Below, piece after piece: positions 15,592-25,140 of a stretch of 64,000 nucleotides of DNA. The stretch lies in assembly GCA_028285495.1 (NCBI GenBank), contig JANQPB010000009.1:82717-146716 (forward strand), read 5' to 3'. The DNA is from Acidimicrobiales bacterium. Its GTDB lineage: Bacteria; Actinomycetota; Acidimicrobiia; Acidimicrobiales; SZUA-35. The position numbers and the translations under genes are program-made. How positions within the stretch are numbered: position 1 is the stretch's first letter; every line of letters begins with the position of its first letter. The notes below the pieces were generated by a model that was given only the letters and a program-made list of their open reading frames with translations, was not told where the DNA came from and ran no database searches.

Positions 15592-18015
15592 GTGAGGAAG
15601 CCGCTGCTCCTGGTCCTCGTCGCCTTCGCCTCGGTCCTCCTGCTGCCGGCGGCCGGGGAGGCCAGGACGCGGGACGACGGGAGCCTGTGGTTCTTCGACG
15701 GGGAGGCCGGCCGCTACGACCTCTGGGAGAACACCCGGCTCCGGGTGGACCCGGCGAGAGGGCGACTCTTCGACGGGTTCAAGCTGGTCGACCCCGACAC
15801 CGGCGTCGAGACGATCCTGCCGGTCCGGGCCACCAGCTCCTTCGACGGCAACCTCATCGTCGGCTGCGAGTACGGACGCCTGGTCGTGTTCGACGTCGCC
15901 ACCGACACGGTCGTCCACGATCTCGGGCCGGACGACCTGCCGACGCCATCGATCGGGTACTGCGAGCTCCGGGACGGCAAGGTCTACATCGCCAACGTCG
16001 CCGGGGTGCTGGTGGTCGACCTCGGCGACTACTCGTCCAGCCTCCTCACGTACCCCGGCCACACCATGCTCACCGTCATCCCCGGCGTCGGCCGCGAGGA
16101 CGGCGTGCTCCACGTCCGCAGCGCCTGGGAGTACTACGACATCGATCTCGCCGACCCGACGACGATCATCGGCCCCCGCCAGGCCCGGTTGCCGGTGACG
16201 GCCAACACCAACAGCACATTCGACACCGAGGGGACCGACATCGTCGAGTACGACCGGCAGGGTGCGGTGCTCCGGACGGTCCCGTGCCCGGGGGCCGACG
16301 GCTGCGACGACCTGCGCGACCTCTATCCGCTCGATCACGATCGGCTGCTGGTCGCGGGCTCCCGGAGCCTGGGACTGCTCGACCTCGCCTCCGGCGAGAC
16401 CCTGGCCCAGGTCGACACGACGCTGACCGAGCACCTCAACCTCGTCGACGACGACCACGTGTACATGAGCCGCGACAAGGACGTGATCCGCATCGATCGG
16501 GACGCCGGGTACATCACCAAGGCCCCGGGCCTGGTCGATCTCCGCACGGCGACGACCCGGTACGTCAGGACGTGGTCGCTGTTCGAGCCGGTCGCGGTGA
16601 CGGTTGACGGCGTCGCCGTTCCCTTCACCCGGGCCACGGCCGGCGTCGACGTCGACCTCAGCGGCCTCGCTTCGGGGACGGCGACGATCACGGTGAGCTT
16701 CGCCAACGGCGCGACGACGCCGCCGGTGTCGATCGAGGTGATCGGCCTCCCCGTCTCGACCACGGTCTTCGTCACCGCCCACGACGAGGTGGGACAGTCG
16801 AACGACGCCACCATCACGATGCGCTGCACCGGCGTGTACGCCCAGGTCGAGGCCAAGACGATCTCGTCCGGTCAGCGGATCCCCTTCGACGTCCCGCTCG
16901 GCGCACCCTGTGAGGCAACGGCGGCCGGGGGGCGCTTCGGCCCGCTCGCCGCCGGTGGCTTCGTCATCGACTACTCCACGACGTGGCCGGACCCCCAGCT
17001 GGGCGATCCCGGCACCGAGTGGCACGTCTGGGTCGGGGCCGACCGGGTCGATCCGGTCCACTGGATCGTCCTCGACAAGAGCGGCGGCTCGATCGCCCAG
17101 CGCCCGGCGACGCTGACCTGCGCCGGGCGACCGGCCTGGCGGGGTGACGTCGAGTACGGCCAGTTGCACCGCTTCGTCAACGACCTCCGGACGGGCGGCC
17201 CCAACCCGTGCCAGTGGGTCGTCGACGAGATCGACGGGTTCGACGGCGTCCTGGTCGAGACCTTCGGCCCGGTGACCAGGACGCCGTTCGTCTACCACGG
17301 CGACTCGTCGACGCTCACCATCGTCACCGACTACTACCTCCACCCCGACGTCGGACCCGAGGCCTTCCTCGACGCCGTCAACCGCCGGGCCAACGGCCGC
17401 GTCAGCACCCCGGGTGAGCTGAACTGGTGGACGCCCCGCATCAACGACAATCCGGGCTTCCGTGGCCTCGCCGTCGACGCCATCGTCCGCAGTGACGAGT
17501 ACCGGTCGAGAACCGAGACGATCGCCAGGCTGTACCAGGCCTACTTCGACCGGCTCCCGGACGCCGCCGGGCTCGCCTACTGGGCCGACGTCGCCAGCCG
17601 GGGGACGAGCCTGCTCACCATCTCGAGCTACTTCGCCGACAGCGAGGAGTTCCGTCGAAAGTACGGAGGCGCCGACAACGCGAGGTTCGTGTCGCTCGCC
17701 TACGACAACGTGCTCGGCCGACCGCCGGACGGGCCCGGGTACGACTACTGGCTCCGAGCGCTCGAGGCCGGGACCCTCGACGGCCCCGGCGTGCTGTTCT
17801 ACTTCTCCGACGGTGCGGAGTTCCGCACGGCGATGCGGGAGCGCCTGGCGGTGACCGGGACCTACACGCTCGTGTTGAACCGGGCCCCGACGCCGACCGA
17901 GCTGCAGGCGGGGATCGACTCGTTCCGGGCGACCGACAGCCTGGCCCTGCTGGCCAACACCCTGCTGGCCAGCCCGGACTTCGCCGCGAGCTTCGCCACC
18001 CACCTGCGGCCCTGA
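15592..18015 (+). CDS. Secreted protein with beta-propeller-like N-region and C-terminal DUF4214
   Basis: An 807-residue exported protein. A signal peptide is clear (VRKPLLLVLV... ending near 'AAGEA'). Residues 25-330 have repeated strand patterns ('GRLVVFDVATDTVVHDLG', 'GVLVVDLGDYSS', 'RSLGLLDLASGETLAQ') like a WD/PQQ-type propeller. About 350-600 contains small all-beta segments and paired Cys. Residues 600-807 carry DUF4214 repeats: 'RLYQAYFDRLPDAAGLAYW', 'ISSYFADSEEF', 'AYDNVLGRPPDGPGYDYW'. DUF4214 is common in large surface proteins. The start is the GTG at 15592; earlier in-frame sequence is antisense to rimB. Function unknown. Confidence 0.75.
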   Translation: MRKPLLLVLVAFASVLLLPAAGEARTRDDGSLWFFDGEAGRYDLWENTRLRVDPARGRLFDGFKLVDPDTGVETILPVRATSSFDGNLIVGCEYGRLVVFDVATDTVVHDLGPDDLPTPSIGYCELRDGKVYIANVAGVLVVDLGDYSSSLLTYPGHTMLTVIPGVGREDGVLHVRSAWEYYDIDLADPTTIIGPRQARLPVTANTNSTFDTEGTDIVEYDRQGAVLRTVPCPGADGCDDLRDLYPLDHDRLLVAGSRSLGLLDLASGETLAQVDTTLTEHLNLVDDDHVYMSRDKDVIRIDRDAGYITKAPGLVDLRTATTRYVRTWSLFEPVAVTVDGVAVPFTRATAGVDVDLSGLASGTATITVSFANGATTPPVSIEVIGLPVSTTVFVTAHDEVGQSNDATITMRCTGVYAQVEAKTISSGQRIPFDVPLGAPCEATAAGGRFGPLAAGGFVIDYSTTWPDPQLGDPGTEWHVWVGADRVDPVHWIVLDKSGGSIAQRPATLTCAGRPAWRGDVEYGQLHRFVNDLRTGGPNPCQWVVDEIDGFDGVLVETFGPVTRTPFVYHGDSSTLTIVTDYYLHPDVGPEAFLDAVNRRANGRVSTPGELNWWTPRINDNPGFRGLAVDAIVRSDEYRSRTETIARLYQAYFDRLPDAAGLAYWADVASRGTSLLTISSYFADSEEFRRKYGGADNARFVSLAYDNVLGRPPDGPGYDYWLRALEAGTLDGPGVLFYFSDGAEFRTAMRERLAVTGTYTLVLNRAPTPTELQAGIDSFRATDSLALLANTLLASPDFAASFATHLRP

Positions 18016-18093
18016 GGCCAACCGATCGTCGAGCGGCCGCCGGCTCGGATCCGGGGAGCGCCACCCGGTCGCCGCCGGCCCGGCCCGCCCCGC

Positions 18094-19029
18094 TCAGCCG
18101 AACGAGTCGGCGAGGGCCGCCACGGCGGTGTCGGCGGCGTCGGTGATCGGCTCGCCGTGACCGACGAGCAACGTGTTGAACGACAGCTGGGCCAGCTGGC
18201 GGATCGTGTCCCGGGACCGGGGGATGTCGTCGAAGAACCGCTCCGGCCCCTCGATCACGCCGCCGCCATCGGTGAAGATCGCATCGCCGGCGACGAGCAG
18301 GCCGGCGGTGTGATCGATCACCGCCATGTGGCCGGCCGTGTGACCAGGCGTCGACAGCATCTCCAGGCCGAACACGTCCTCCCCGCCGGCCAGCCCGACG
18401 ATCGACTCGGCCGAGATCTGGTCGAGGTCGGCCTCGCCGGCGTACACGGTGGCTCCGGCGGCCAGCTCCATCACCTCGCCGATCGAGCCGGCGTGGTCGC
18501 CGTGGTGATGGGTGAGGACCACGTGGTCGACATCGTCGTAGTTGAGCCCGAGGGTGCCGAGGCTCTCGCCGATGGCGGCCGCCGACCCGGCAACGCCGGT
18601 GTCGACGACGGCGGCGCGGTTGCCGCGGGCCAGCACGTAGGCCGACACGAAGCCGAGGTTGGCCCTGGCCCACCGCAGCTCGTCACCGGCATCATCCGTG
18701 GCCTCGCCGGAGCCGGCCCCCTCCTCGGCGACGCTGTCGTCGGCCGCCGCCGTCGTGGTGGTGGTGGAGCCGCCGGTCGGGTCGTCGCCGCCCGACGGTG
18801 ACGACGGGCTCGCCTCGTCGTCGCCGCCGGCGCAGGCGGCGGCCAGCGGGGTCACCACGGCGAGGGCGAGGGTCCCGCGGCCGACGTCGCCGAGGAAGGC
18901 GCGCCGGGAGCGCACGGCGGCCCCTCCGCCGACCGACTGGAGCCGGGGGCGGGGGCGGAAGATCGGCCCCGTCGGCGCCGGGTGGGGCAGGGGCTCACCG
19001 TTCGGTCCGGTGTGGTGGTTGCCGCACAT
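18094..19029 (-). CDS. Tat-exported MBL-fold metallo-hydrolase lipoprotein
   Basis: A 311-residue metallo-beta-lactamase-fold protein. An N-terminal twin-arginine signal ('SRRAFLGDVGRGTLA') ends in the lipobox 'LAAAC', so it is likely a lipid-anchored exported protein. A Ser/Thr/Gly-rich linker follows, then the MBL domain: 'VVDTGVAGS', the zinc motif 'THHHGDHAG', 'STPGHTAGHM', 'LLVAGDAIF' and 'LLVGHGEP'. This order is typical of glyoxalase II/ AHL-lactonase-like enzymes; substrate unknown. The ATG at 19029 has a GAGGAG 11-16 bases upstream. It is transcribed convergently with the DUF4214 gene. Confidence 0.85.
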   Translation of the reverse strand: MCGNHHTGPNGEPLPHPAPTGPIFRPRPRLQSVGGGAAVRSRRAFLGDVGRGTLALAVVTPLAAACAGGDDEASPSSPSGGDDPTGGSTTTTTAAADDSVAEEGAGSGEATDDAGDELRWARANLGFVSAYVLARGNRAAVVDTGVAGSAAAIGESLGTLGLNYDDVDHVVLTHHHGDHAGSIGEVMELAAGATVYAGEADLDQISAESIVGLAGGEDVFGLEMLSTPGHTAGHMAVIDHTAGLLVAGDAIFTDGGGVIEGPERFFDDIPRSRDTIRQLAQLSFNTLLVGHGEPITDAADTAVAALADSFG

Positions 19030-19372
19030 GGTGACGTCAGCTCCTCGTAGGCGGTTGGGGGGACAACCACGGCGCCGAGCCGCCTGTTCCCCGATCTCGA
19101 TGTGCCCCACGGTAGGTGACGGGCGATCGGCCGTGGCGGCGCCGCCGCAGCGGCGTGGCGGGAGGGCCGCCACCCTTGGTGGGGCCCGACACGCCTGCGG
19201 GTATCATCAGACGTTGGCTGCGACGACCGCCACCGGTCGTTTCGGGGCCAACACAGACCGTCCGACCGGGCGAGGTCGGCCGAGCCGCTCCCCGAGCGGC
19301 CGCCCGGACCGGCCGGCATCAGGCCGGGTGAGCGCCACTGCGGTGGCACCGATGTGGCAAGGAACTCTCAAC
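19030..19372 (+). other. Divergent intergenic region
   Basis: 343 bp between the MBL lipoprotein (minus) and rplY (plus). A TATCAT at 19202-19207 is the best -10 candidate for rplY, with TTGGTG at 19176-19181 as a -35 at a somewhat long 20-nt spacing. A short hairpin (GCCGCTC/GAGCGGC) lies near 19286-19303. No gene is recognised. Confidence 0.4.
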
Positions 19373-20032
19373 ATGCAGCAGACCGTGGTCAAAGCAACGC
19401 TCGGCCGCCCGACCGGATCTCGGGCCTCCCGCCGCCTTCGGGCCGAGGGCCGGCTCCCCGGCGTCGTCTACGGGCTTGGCAAGGACCCGCAGCCGGTCGC
19501 CGTCGACTTCGCCGAGCTCCGGGCCGCCCTGACGGGCTCGGCCGGCATGAACGCCGTGTTCACCCTCGATCTCGAGGGCGACGAGGAGCAGGTGCTGGTC
19601 CGTGACGTCCAGCGCGACCCGATCCGCCGGGTCGTCACCCACGCCGACTTCCTCCGCATCGACCCGGACCAGAAGGTCCGGGTCAACGTCCCGATCGAGT
19701 TGATCGGCGAGGCCAAGGAGGTGCTCGAGGCCGGTGGCCTGGTCGAGCAGGCGATGTTCGAGATCGAGGTCGAGGTGGCGCCGGACGCCATCCCCGAGTC
19801 GATCCCGGCCGACGTGTCGAACCTGACGCTCGACAGCCGGATCGCCGTTGCCGACCTCGAGCTCCCCGACGGGGTCACCACCCTGGTCGACGAGGAGATC
19901 TCGGTGGTCGTTCCGGTCGTCTCCCGGGCGGCCAAGATGGCCACCGACGACGAGGCCGACGACCTGGACGAGCTCGACGAGACCGAGGCCGGCGACGACG
20001 GCGACGAGGCCGCAGCCGACGAAGAGGAGTAG
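19373..20032 (+). CDS. rplY: Ribosomal protein bL25 (CTC form)
   Basis: 5S rRNA-binding large-subunit protein. The 219-residue product is the long CTC type: an N-terminal L25 domain ('SRASRRLRAEGRLPGVVYG', 'RDVQRDPIRRVVTHADFLRI') and a C-terminal TL5-like beta domain ('KVRVNVPIELIGEAKEV', 'PESIPADVSNLTL'), ending in an acidic Asp/Glu tail of about 30 residues. The ATG at 19373 is preceded by AAGGA. It leads an rplY-pth-mfd operon; rplY-pth is a conserved actinobacterial pair. Confidence 0.94.
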   Translation: MQQTVVKATLGRPTGSRASRRLRAEGRLPGVVYGLGKDPQPVAVDFAELRAALTGSAGMNAVFTLDLEGDEEQVLVRDVQRDPIRRVVTHADFLRIDPDQKVRVNVPIELIGEAKEVLEAGGLVEQAMFEIEVEVAPDAIPESIPADVSNLTLDSRIAVADLELPDGVTTLVDEEISVVVPVVSRAAKMATDDEADDLDELDETEAGDDGDEAAADEEE

Positions 20033-20041
20033 GCGGCACCC

Positions 20042-20674
20042 GTGTCCGCCTTCTCTCGCCGCCTGGGAGGGCAGGGACGGAGGGGCACGCCCGCCGATCT
20101 CCTGATCGTCGGCCTGGGCAATCCCGGGCAGCAGTTCGAGGGCACCCGCCACAACCTGGGAGCCGACGTCGTCGAGGTGCTGGCCGAGCGGGCCGGCACC
20201 CGCCTGAAGAAGACGAAGGCCCGCGCCCTCGCCGCCGGTGTCCTGATGAGCGACCAGCGGGTGGTGTTGGCCTTCCCGCAGACGTTCATGAACAACTCGG
20301 GTGAGTCGGTTCGCATGCTCGTGCGCTCGTTCGGCATCCAGGAGGCCAACCACATCGTCATCGTCCACGACGAGATCGACCTCGACGTCGGCCGCCTCCG
20401 GCTGAAGGCCGGCGGGGGCCTGGCCGGCCACAACGGCCTCCGGTCGATCACCCAGCACATCGGCACGACCGAGTACATCCGCCTGCGGATCGGCGTCGGC
20501 AAGCCGCCGCCCTCCCAGGAGGTCTCCGAGTACGTGCTGCGCCGTCCGGGCAAGGCCGAGCAGGCCAGCCTCGACGCTGCGGTCCAGGAGGCGGCCGACG
20601 CCGTCGAGCTGCTGACCGAGGTCGGCGTCGACCAGGCGATGGCCTCCGTCAACCGCCGCACCAAGTCGAGCTGA
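20042..20674 (+). CDS. pth: Peptidyl-tRNA hydrolase
   Basis: Recycles tRNA from peptidyl-tRNA dropped by ribosomes. The 210-residue protein shows 'LIVGLGNPGQQFEGTRHNLG' with catalytic His37, 'PQTFMNNSGESV' and 'VHDEIDLDVGRLRLK', then 'AGHNGLRSI'. The first 18 residues are a basic extension not needed for the fold; the GTG at 20042 is 10 bp after rplY. Length is otherwise normal. Confidence 0.95.
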   Translation: MSAFSRRLGGQGRRGTPADLLIVGLGNPGQQFEGTRHNLGADVVEVLAERAGTRLKKTKARALAAGVLMSDQRVVLAFPQTFMNNSGESVRMLVRSFGIQEANHIVIVHDEIDLDVGRLRLKAGGGLAGHNGLRSITQHIGTTEYIRLRIGVGKPPPSQEVSEYVLRRPGKAEQASLDAAVQEAADAVELLTEVGVDQAMASVNRRTKSS

Positions 20675-20713
20675 GCCGCGCCCGACCGAGATGACGAGCC
20701 GAGCGGGGACCAG

Positions 20714-23700
20714 ATGAGCCATCGGGGATTCCGCCAACTCGTCCGCCACCTGGCCGGCGATCCCGTCATCGCCCGCGTCGTCGGCCGGGCCAGCGACGTG
20801 CTGGCCGTCGCCGAACCGGCGAGGGCAATGGCCATCGCCGCGCTCGGCGAGGCCGCCGACCGCCGCCCCGTCGTGGTGGCGGTGCCGACGACGGCGGAGG
20901 CGGACCGCCTGGCCGCCGACCTGTCGGTCTACCTGGGGCCGGACGAGGTGTTGTCCTACCCGGCGTGGGAGACGCTGCCGTTCGAGCGGATCAGCCCGTC
21001 GATCGAGACGATGGGTCAGCGGGCGCGGGTGCTGTGGCACCTCGGCGGCGAGGACCGCCGGCCCCGGATCATCGTCGCCCCGGTCCGGGCCCTGATCCAA
21101 CGGCTCGGGCCCGGCGTCGACGAGATCGACCCGATCGTGATCGGTGCCGAGGACCGTGTCGACCTCCAGGAGCTGGTCGAGCAACTGGTGGGCTTCGGCT
21201 ACCGGCGGGAGGCCCAGGTCGAGCACCGGGGCGAGCTGGCGGTCCGTGGCTCGATCGTCGACGTCTTCCCGTCGACGGCGGACGGGCCCTACCGGATCGA
21301 CCTGTGGGGTGACGAGGTCGACCGGCTCAGCGAGTTCACGATCGCCGATCAGCGATCGACGGTCGACCGGGCCGAGGTCGAGATCTTCCCCTGCCGCGAG
21401 CTGCTGATCACCGACGAGATCCGGGCCAGGGCCGAGGAGCTGCGGGCCACCGAGCCGTGGGGGGTCGAGCAGTGGCAGCGGCTGGCCGACGGCGAGCTGT
21501 TCGACGGCATGGAGTCGTGGCTGCCCTGGCTCGTCGAGCCTGGCGGCGCCGGCGACCGGGTGCTGACCGACCTGCTCGGGCCCGACGCCATGGTCGCCCT
21601 GGTCGAGCCCCGGCGCATGCGGGACCGGGCCGCCGACCTGCTGGCCGAGGAGTCCGACCTGGCCGCCAGCCTGGCCAGGACCTGGGGCGCCGCCGGCGAC
21701 CCGGCGGCCGACCCGTCCGGCACCGGTGGCGCCGATGGCGCCGGCGCGTTCCCCCAGCTCCACATCCCCTTCGACCGGCTCCTGGCCAAGACCTCGGTCC
21801 CGGTCGTGACCGTGTCGGCCGTGCCCGAGGGCCCCGACGTTGCCCAGCTCCCGGCCTCGGGCTGGGAGCCCCCGGGTGAGGCGCTGGCCGACCACCTCAA
21901 CAAGGTCGTGGCCGACGGCGCCCGGCTGATCGTGGCCGCCGATGGCGCCGGGACGGCAGCCAGGGCGGCCGACGTGCTGGCCGAGTGGGGCCTCGGCCCG
22001 ACCGACCACGGCGACGTCGAGCCCGAGGTCTTCACCCCGGGGGCCCATCTCGTGCTGGCCGGGATCGAGCGGGGCTTCGTGCTCCCGGACGCCGGCATCG
22101 CCGTGCTCACCGAGGCCGACCTGACCGGCCGCCGCCGGGCCCACCGCCGGGCCAGGACCCGCAAGCGGCAGAGCGAGGGCTTCTTCGACGACCTGCGCCC
22201 CGGCAACTACGTCGTCCACCACCAGCACGGCGTCGGCAAGTTCGCCGGGATGGTCAAGCGGGCCATCGGCGGCCACGAGCGCGACTACCTGCTGCTCGAG
22301 TACAAGGGCGACGACAAGCTCTACCTGCCGTCCGACCAGATCGACCTGATCCGCCGCTACACCGGCGGCGAGACCCCGACCCTGCACAAGCTCGGTGGGT
22401 CCGACTTCGCCAAGACCAAGTCGAAGGTCCGCTCGGCGGTGGCCGAGATCGCCCAGGAGCTGGTCGTCCTCTACCAGAAGCGGATCACCACCGAGGGCCA
22501 CCGCTACGGGCCGGACACGCCCTGGCAGGGCGAGGTCGAGGCCGCCTTCCCCTACGAGCTGACCCCCGACCAGGCCGAGGCCATCGTCGCGGTCAAGGAG
22601 GACATGGAGGGCGGCTCGCCGATGGACCGATTGGTCGTCGGCGACGTCGGCTTCGGCAAGACCGAGATCGCCCTCCGCGGTGCCTTCAAGGCGGTGCAGG
22701 ACGGCAAGCAGGTGGCGGTGCTCGTGCCGACCACGCTGCTGGCCCAACAGCACATGCAGACCTTCACCGACCGGTTCGCCCCGTACCCGATCCGGGTCGA
22801 GGTGCTCAGCCGGTTCCTGACCAACGCCCAGGCCAGGGCCGTGGTCGAGGCGACGTCGGCCGGCGAGGTCGACGTGCTGATCGGGACCCATCGGATCCTG
22901 TCCGAGGACGTGCGGTTCGCCAAGCTCGGCCTCGTCGTGGTCGACGAGGAGCAGCGGTTCGGCGTCTCCCACAAGGAGGCGCTGAAGCAGTTCTCGGCCG
23001 GCGTGGACGTGTTGACCCTGTCGGCCACGCCGATCCCCCGGACGCTCGAGATGAGCCTGACCGGCATCCGCGACCTGTCGCTGCTCAACACCCCGCCGGC
23101 CGACCGCCAGCCGATCATGACCTACGTCGGTGAGTACGACGAGCGGGCCGCGGCCGAGGCCATCCGCCGTGAGCTGCTGCGGGAGGGCCAGGTCTTCTTC
23201 GTGCACAACCGGGTCCAGAGCATCGAGAAGGTGGCCCAGGACCTCCGCAACCTCGTGCCCGAGGCCAGGATCGCGGTCGCCCACGGGCAGATGGACGAGG
23301 GCACGCTCGAGAAGACCGTGCTCGACTTCTGGGAGGGCGAGTTCGACGTGCTCGTCTGCACGACGATCATCGAATCGGGCATCGACATGCCGACGGTCAA
23401 CACCCTCGTCGTCGATCGGGCCGAGCTGCTCGGCCTCGGCCAGCTCCACCAGCTTCGGGGCCGGGTCGGACGATCCGGTCAGCGGGCCTATGCCTACCTC
23501 TTCACCCGCCCCGAGGCCGCGCTGTCCGAGGAGGCCTACGAGCGGCTGAAGACGATCGGCGAGGCCACCGACCTCGGGTCGGGGTTCAAGATCGCCATGC
23601 GGGACCTGGAGATCCGGGGCGCCGGCAACCTGCTCGGCACCGGCCAGTCGGGCCACATCGCCGCCGTCGGCTACGACCTCTACTGCCAGATGGTGGTCGA

Positions 23701-24268
23701 GGCGGTGGCCGAGCTCAACGGCAACCCGATCCCCGAGCCGGTCGAGATCCAGATCGACCTCCCGGTGGCCGCCAACCTGCCTGCTGGCTACGTCGAGGCC
23801 GAGGCCCAGCGGCTCGAGGCGTACCGGAAGCTGGCGGCCGTCGCCGACCTCGACGACGTGGCCGCCATCCGCAGCGAGTGGGAGGACCGCTACGGCCCGG
23901 TGCCCGACGAGGCCGAGCGGCTGCTGTCGGCGGCAACGATCCGGGCCCACTGCAGCCGGCTCGGCGTGACCGAGCTGGTGGTGATCGGCGGTCCCGGGTT
24001 CGGCGGGCCCGAGTACGTGGCCAAGCTCGGCCCGGTCCGGCTCAAGGTGTCGGAGGAGACCCGGTTCGCCCGGTTGTTCGCCAAGGGCCTCCACAAGCCG
24101 AACGAGTACCCCTCGGGGGAGGGTTCCGACGGCGGCGGTCAACTGCAGGTGCCGATCATGCGCAAGTCCAATCTGCTCGGTGACCTGATCACGTTCTTCG
24201 AGACGATGTTCCCGGCCGACGACGAGCCGCGGGCCGGCGCCGTCCGCTCGGCCGGCGCCCCGGCGTGA
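20714..24268 (+). CDS. mfd: Transcription-repair coupling factor Mfd
   Basis: An 1184-residue ATP-dependent translocase that removes RNA polymerase stalled at lesions and recruits UvrA. Domains in order: UvrB-like N-terminal module (1-340), a degenerate D3 region with a Gly/Ala-rich insert near residue 330-345, the RNA-polymerase-interacting CarD-like domain ('GNYVVHHQHGVGKF', about 495-570), RecG-like motor with Walker A 'VGDVGFGKTEIA' and 'VVDEEQRFGV', 'SATPIPRTLEMSL', then 'QLRGRVGRSG', and the C-terminal TRCF domain. The gene lies in an operon with pth upstream and overlaps the SDR gene at its 3' end. Confidence 0.96.
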   Translation: MSHRGFRQLVRHLAGDPVIARVVGRASDVLAVAEPARAMAIAALGEAADRRPVVVAVPTTAEADRLAADLSVYLGPDEVLSYPAWETLPFERISPSIETMGQRARVLWHLGGEDRRPRIIVAPVRALIQRLGPGVDEIDPIVIGAEDRVDLQELVEQLVGFGYRREAQVEHRGELAVRGSIVDVFPSTADGPYRIDLWGDEVDRLSEFTIADQRSTVDRAEVEIFPCRELLITDEIRARAEELRATEPWGVEQWQRLADGELFDGMESWLPWLVEPGGAGDRVLTDLLGPDAMVALVEPRRMRDRAADLLAEESDLAASLARTWGAAGDPAADPSGTGGADGAGAFPQLHIPFDRLLAKTSVPVVTVSAVPEGPDVAQLPASGWEPPGEALADHLNKVVADGARLIVAADGAGTAARAADVLAEWGLGPTDHGDVEPEVFTPGAHLVLAGIERGFVLPDAGIAVLTEADLTGRRRAHRRARTRKRQSEGFFDDLRPGNYVVHHQHGVGKFAGMVKRAIGGHERDYLLLEYKGDDKLYLPSDQIDLIRRYTGGETPTLHKLGGSDFAKTKSKVRSAVAEIAQELVVLYQKRITTEGHRYGPDTPWQGEVEAAFPYELTPDQAEAIVAVKEDMEGGSPMDRLVVGDVGFGKTEIALRGAFKAVQDGKQVAVLVPTTLLAQQHMQTFTDRFAPYPIRVEVLSRFLTNAQARAVVEATSAGEVDVLIGTHRILSEDVRFAKLGLVVVDEEQRFGVSHKEALKQFSAGVDVLTLSATPIPRTLEMSLTGIRDLSLLNTPPADRQPIMTYVGEYDERAAAEAIRRELLREGQVFFVHNRVQSIEKVAQDLRNLVPEARIAVAHGQMDEGTLEKTVLDFWEGEFDVLVCTTIIESGIDMPTVNTLVVDRAELLGLGQLHQLRGRVGRSGQRAYAYLFTRPEAALSEEAYERLKTIGEATDLGSGFKIAMRDLEIRGAGNLLGTGQSGHIAAVGYDLYCQMVVEAVAELNGNPIPEPVEIQIDLPVAANLPAGYVEAEAQRLEAYRKLAAVADLDDVAAIRSEWEDRYGPVPDEAERLLSAATIRAHCSRLGVTELVVIGGPGFGGPEYVAKLGPVRLKVSEETRFARLFAKGLHKPNEYPSGEGSDGGGQLQVPIMRKSNLLGDLITFFETMFPADDEPRAGAVRSAGAPA

Positions 24269-25101
24269 CCGCCGCCTCCGACTCGTCCGGCGGGCCGGCC
24301 GGACCGGCCGACGAGCCCGTCCGGTGGCAGCGGGCGCTGGTCACCGGCGCCTCGTCCGGCATCGGGCGGGCCTTCGCCCGGCTGCTGGCCGCACGGGGCA
24401 CCGACCTCGTCATCACGGCCCGCGACGGCCACCGGCTGCGGGCGCTGGCCGGCGAGCTGCGTGAGAGCGGCGGCGGATCAGCCGGCGTCGACGTCGAGGT
24501 CATCGTGGCCGACCTGGCCGACCGGGAGCGCCTCGACGTGCTCGTCGACCGGCTGGAGGCCGAGGACTCGCCGATCGATCTGCTGGTCAACAACGCCGGC
24601 TTCGGGTTCTCGGGCGACTTCATCACCCTCGACCGCGACGGCGAGACCGCCGTGGTCGACGTCAACATCGTCGCCCTCCACCGCCTGGCCCACGCCGCCG
24701 GCACCGCCATGTCGGCCCGCGGCCGTGGCGGGATCCTGAACGTGTCGTCGATCGTCGGCTCCGGTCCTGCCCCTCGGGCCGCCACCTATGCCGCGACCAA
24801 GGCGTTCGTGACCAGCTTCAGCGAGGCCCTGCACGTCGAGCTCGGGCCCCAGGGCGTCACGGTCAGCTGCCTCTGCCCCGGCCTGACCCGCACCGAGTTC
24901 CAGGACCGGGCCGGCTCCGACTCCAGCCGCACCCCCGACTTCCTGTGGCAGTCGGCCGAGGACGTGGCCGCCGCCGGTTTGGCCGGGCTCGACCGCGGTC
25001 GGGCCGTCGTGGTGCCCGGCGCCCACAACAAGATCCTGTCGGCCGGGATCGGGCTGGCCCCGATCACGCTGATCGACCGGGTCCGCCGCCGCTTCCGCTG
25101 A
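24265..25101 (+). CDS. Short-chain dehydrogenase/reductase
   Basis: A 278-residue classical SDR: cofactor loop 'TGASSGIGRAFARLLA', 'NNAGFGFSGDF', catalytic Ser in 'NVSSIVGSG', and 'YAATKAF' (YxxxK). 'ARDGHRL' just after the second strand suggests NADP(H). This is the COG0300 (DltE-like) subgroup with 'HVELGPQGVTVSCLCPGLTRTEF'. The substrate is unknown. The GTG overlaps the mfd stop codon (GTGA), so it is co-translated with mfd, although a functional link is not obvious. Confidence 0.9.
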   Translation: MTAASDSSGGPAGPADEPVRWQRALVTGASSGIGRAFARLLAARGTDLVITARDGHRLRALAGELRESGGGSAGVDVEVIVADLADRERLDVLVDRLEAEDSPIDLLVNNAGFGFSGDFITLDRDGETAVVDVNIVALHRLAHAAGTAMSARGRGGILNVSSIVGSGPAPRAATYAATKAFVTSFSEALHVELGPQGVTVSCLCPGLTRTEFQDRAGSDSSRTPDFLWQSAEDVAAAGLAGLDRGRAVVVPGAHNKILSAGIGLAPITLIDRVRRRFR

Positions 25102-25140
25102 TGCTCGACGACCTCGCGGGGCCGGTCGTGCCGGTCGCGC

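Noticed and set aside
19319..24142. A 1607-codon open frame on the minus strand opposite rplY-pth-mfd
   Set aside because: It is the antisense frame of well-identified genes; its Gly/Asp/Arg/Val-rich translation has no motifs, as expected for high-GC sequence.
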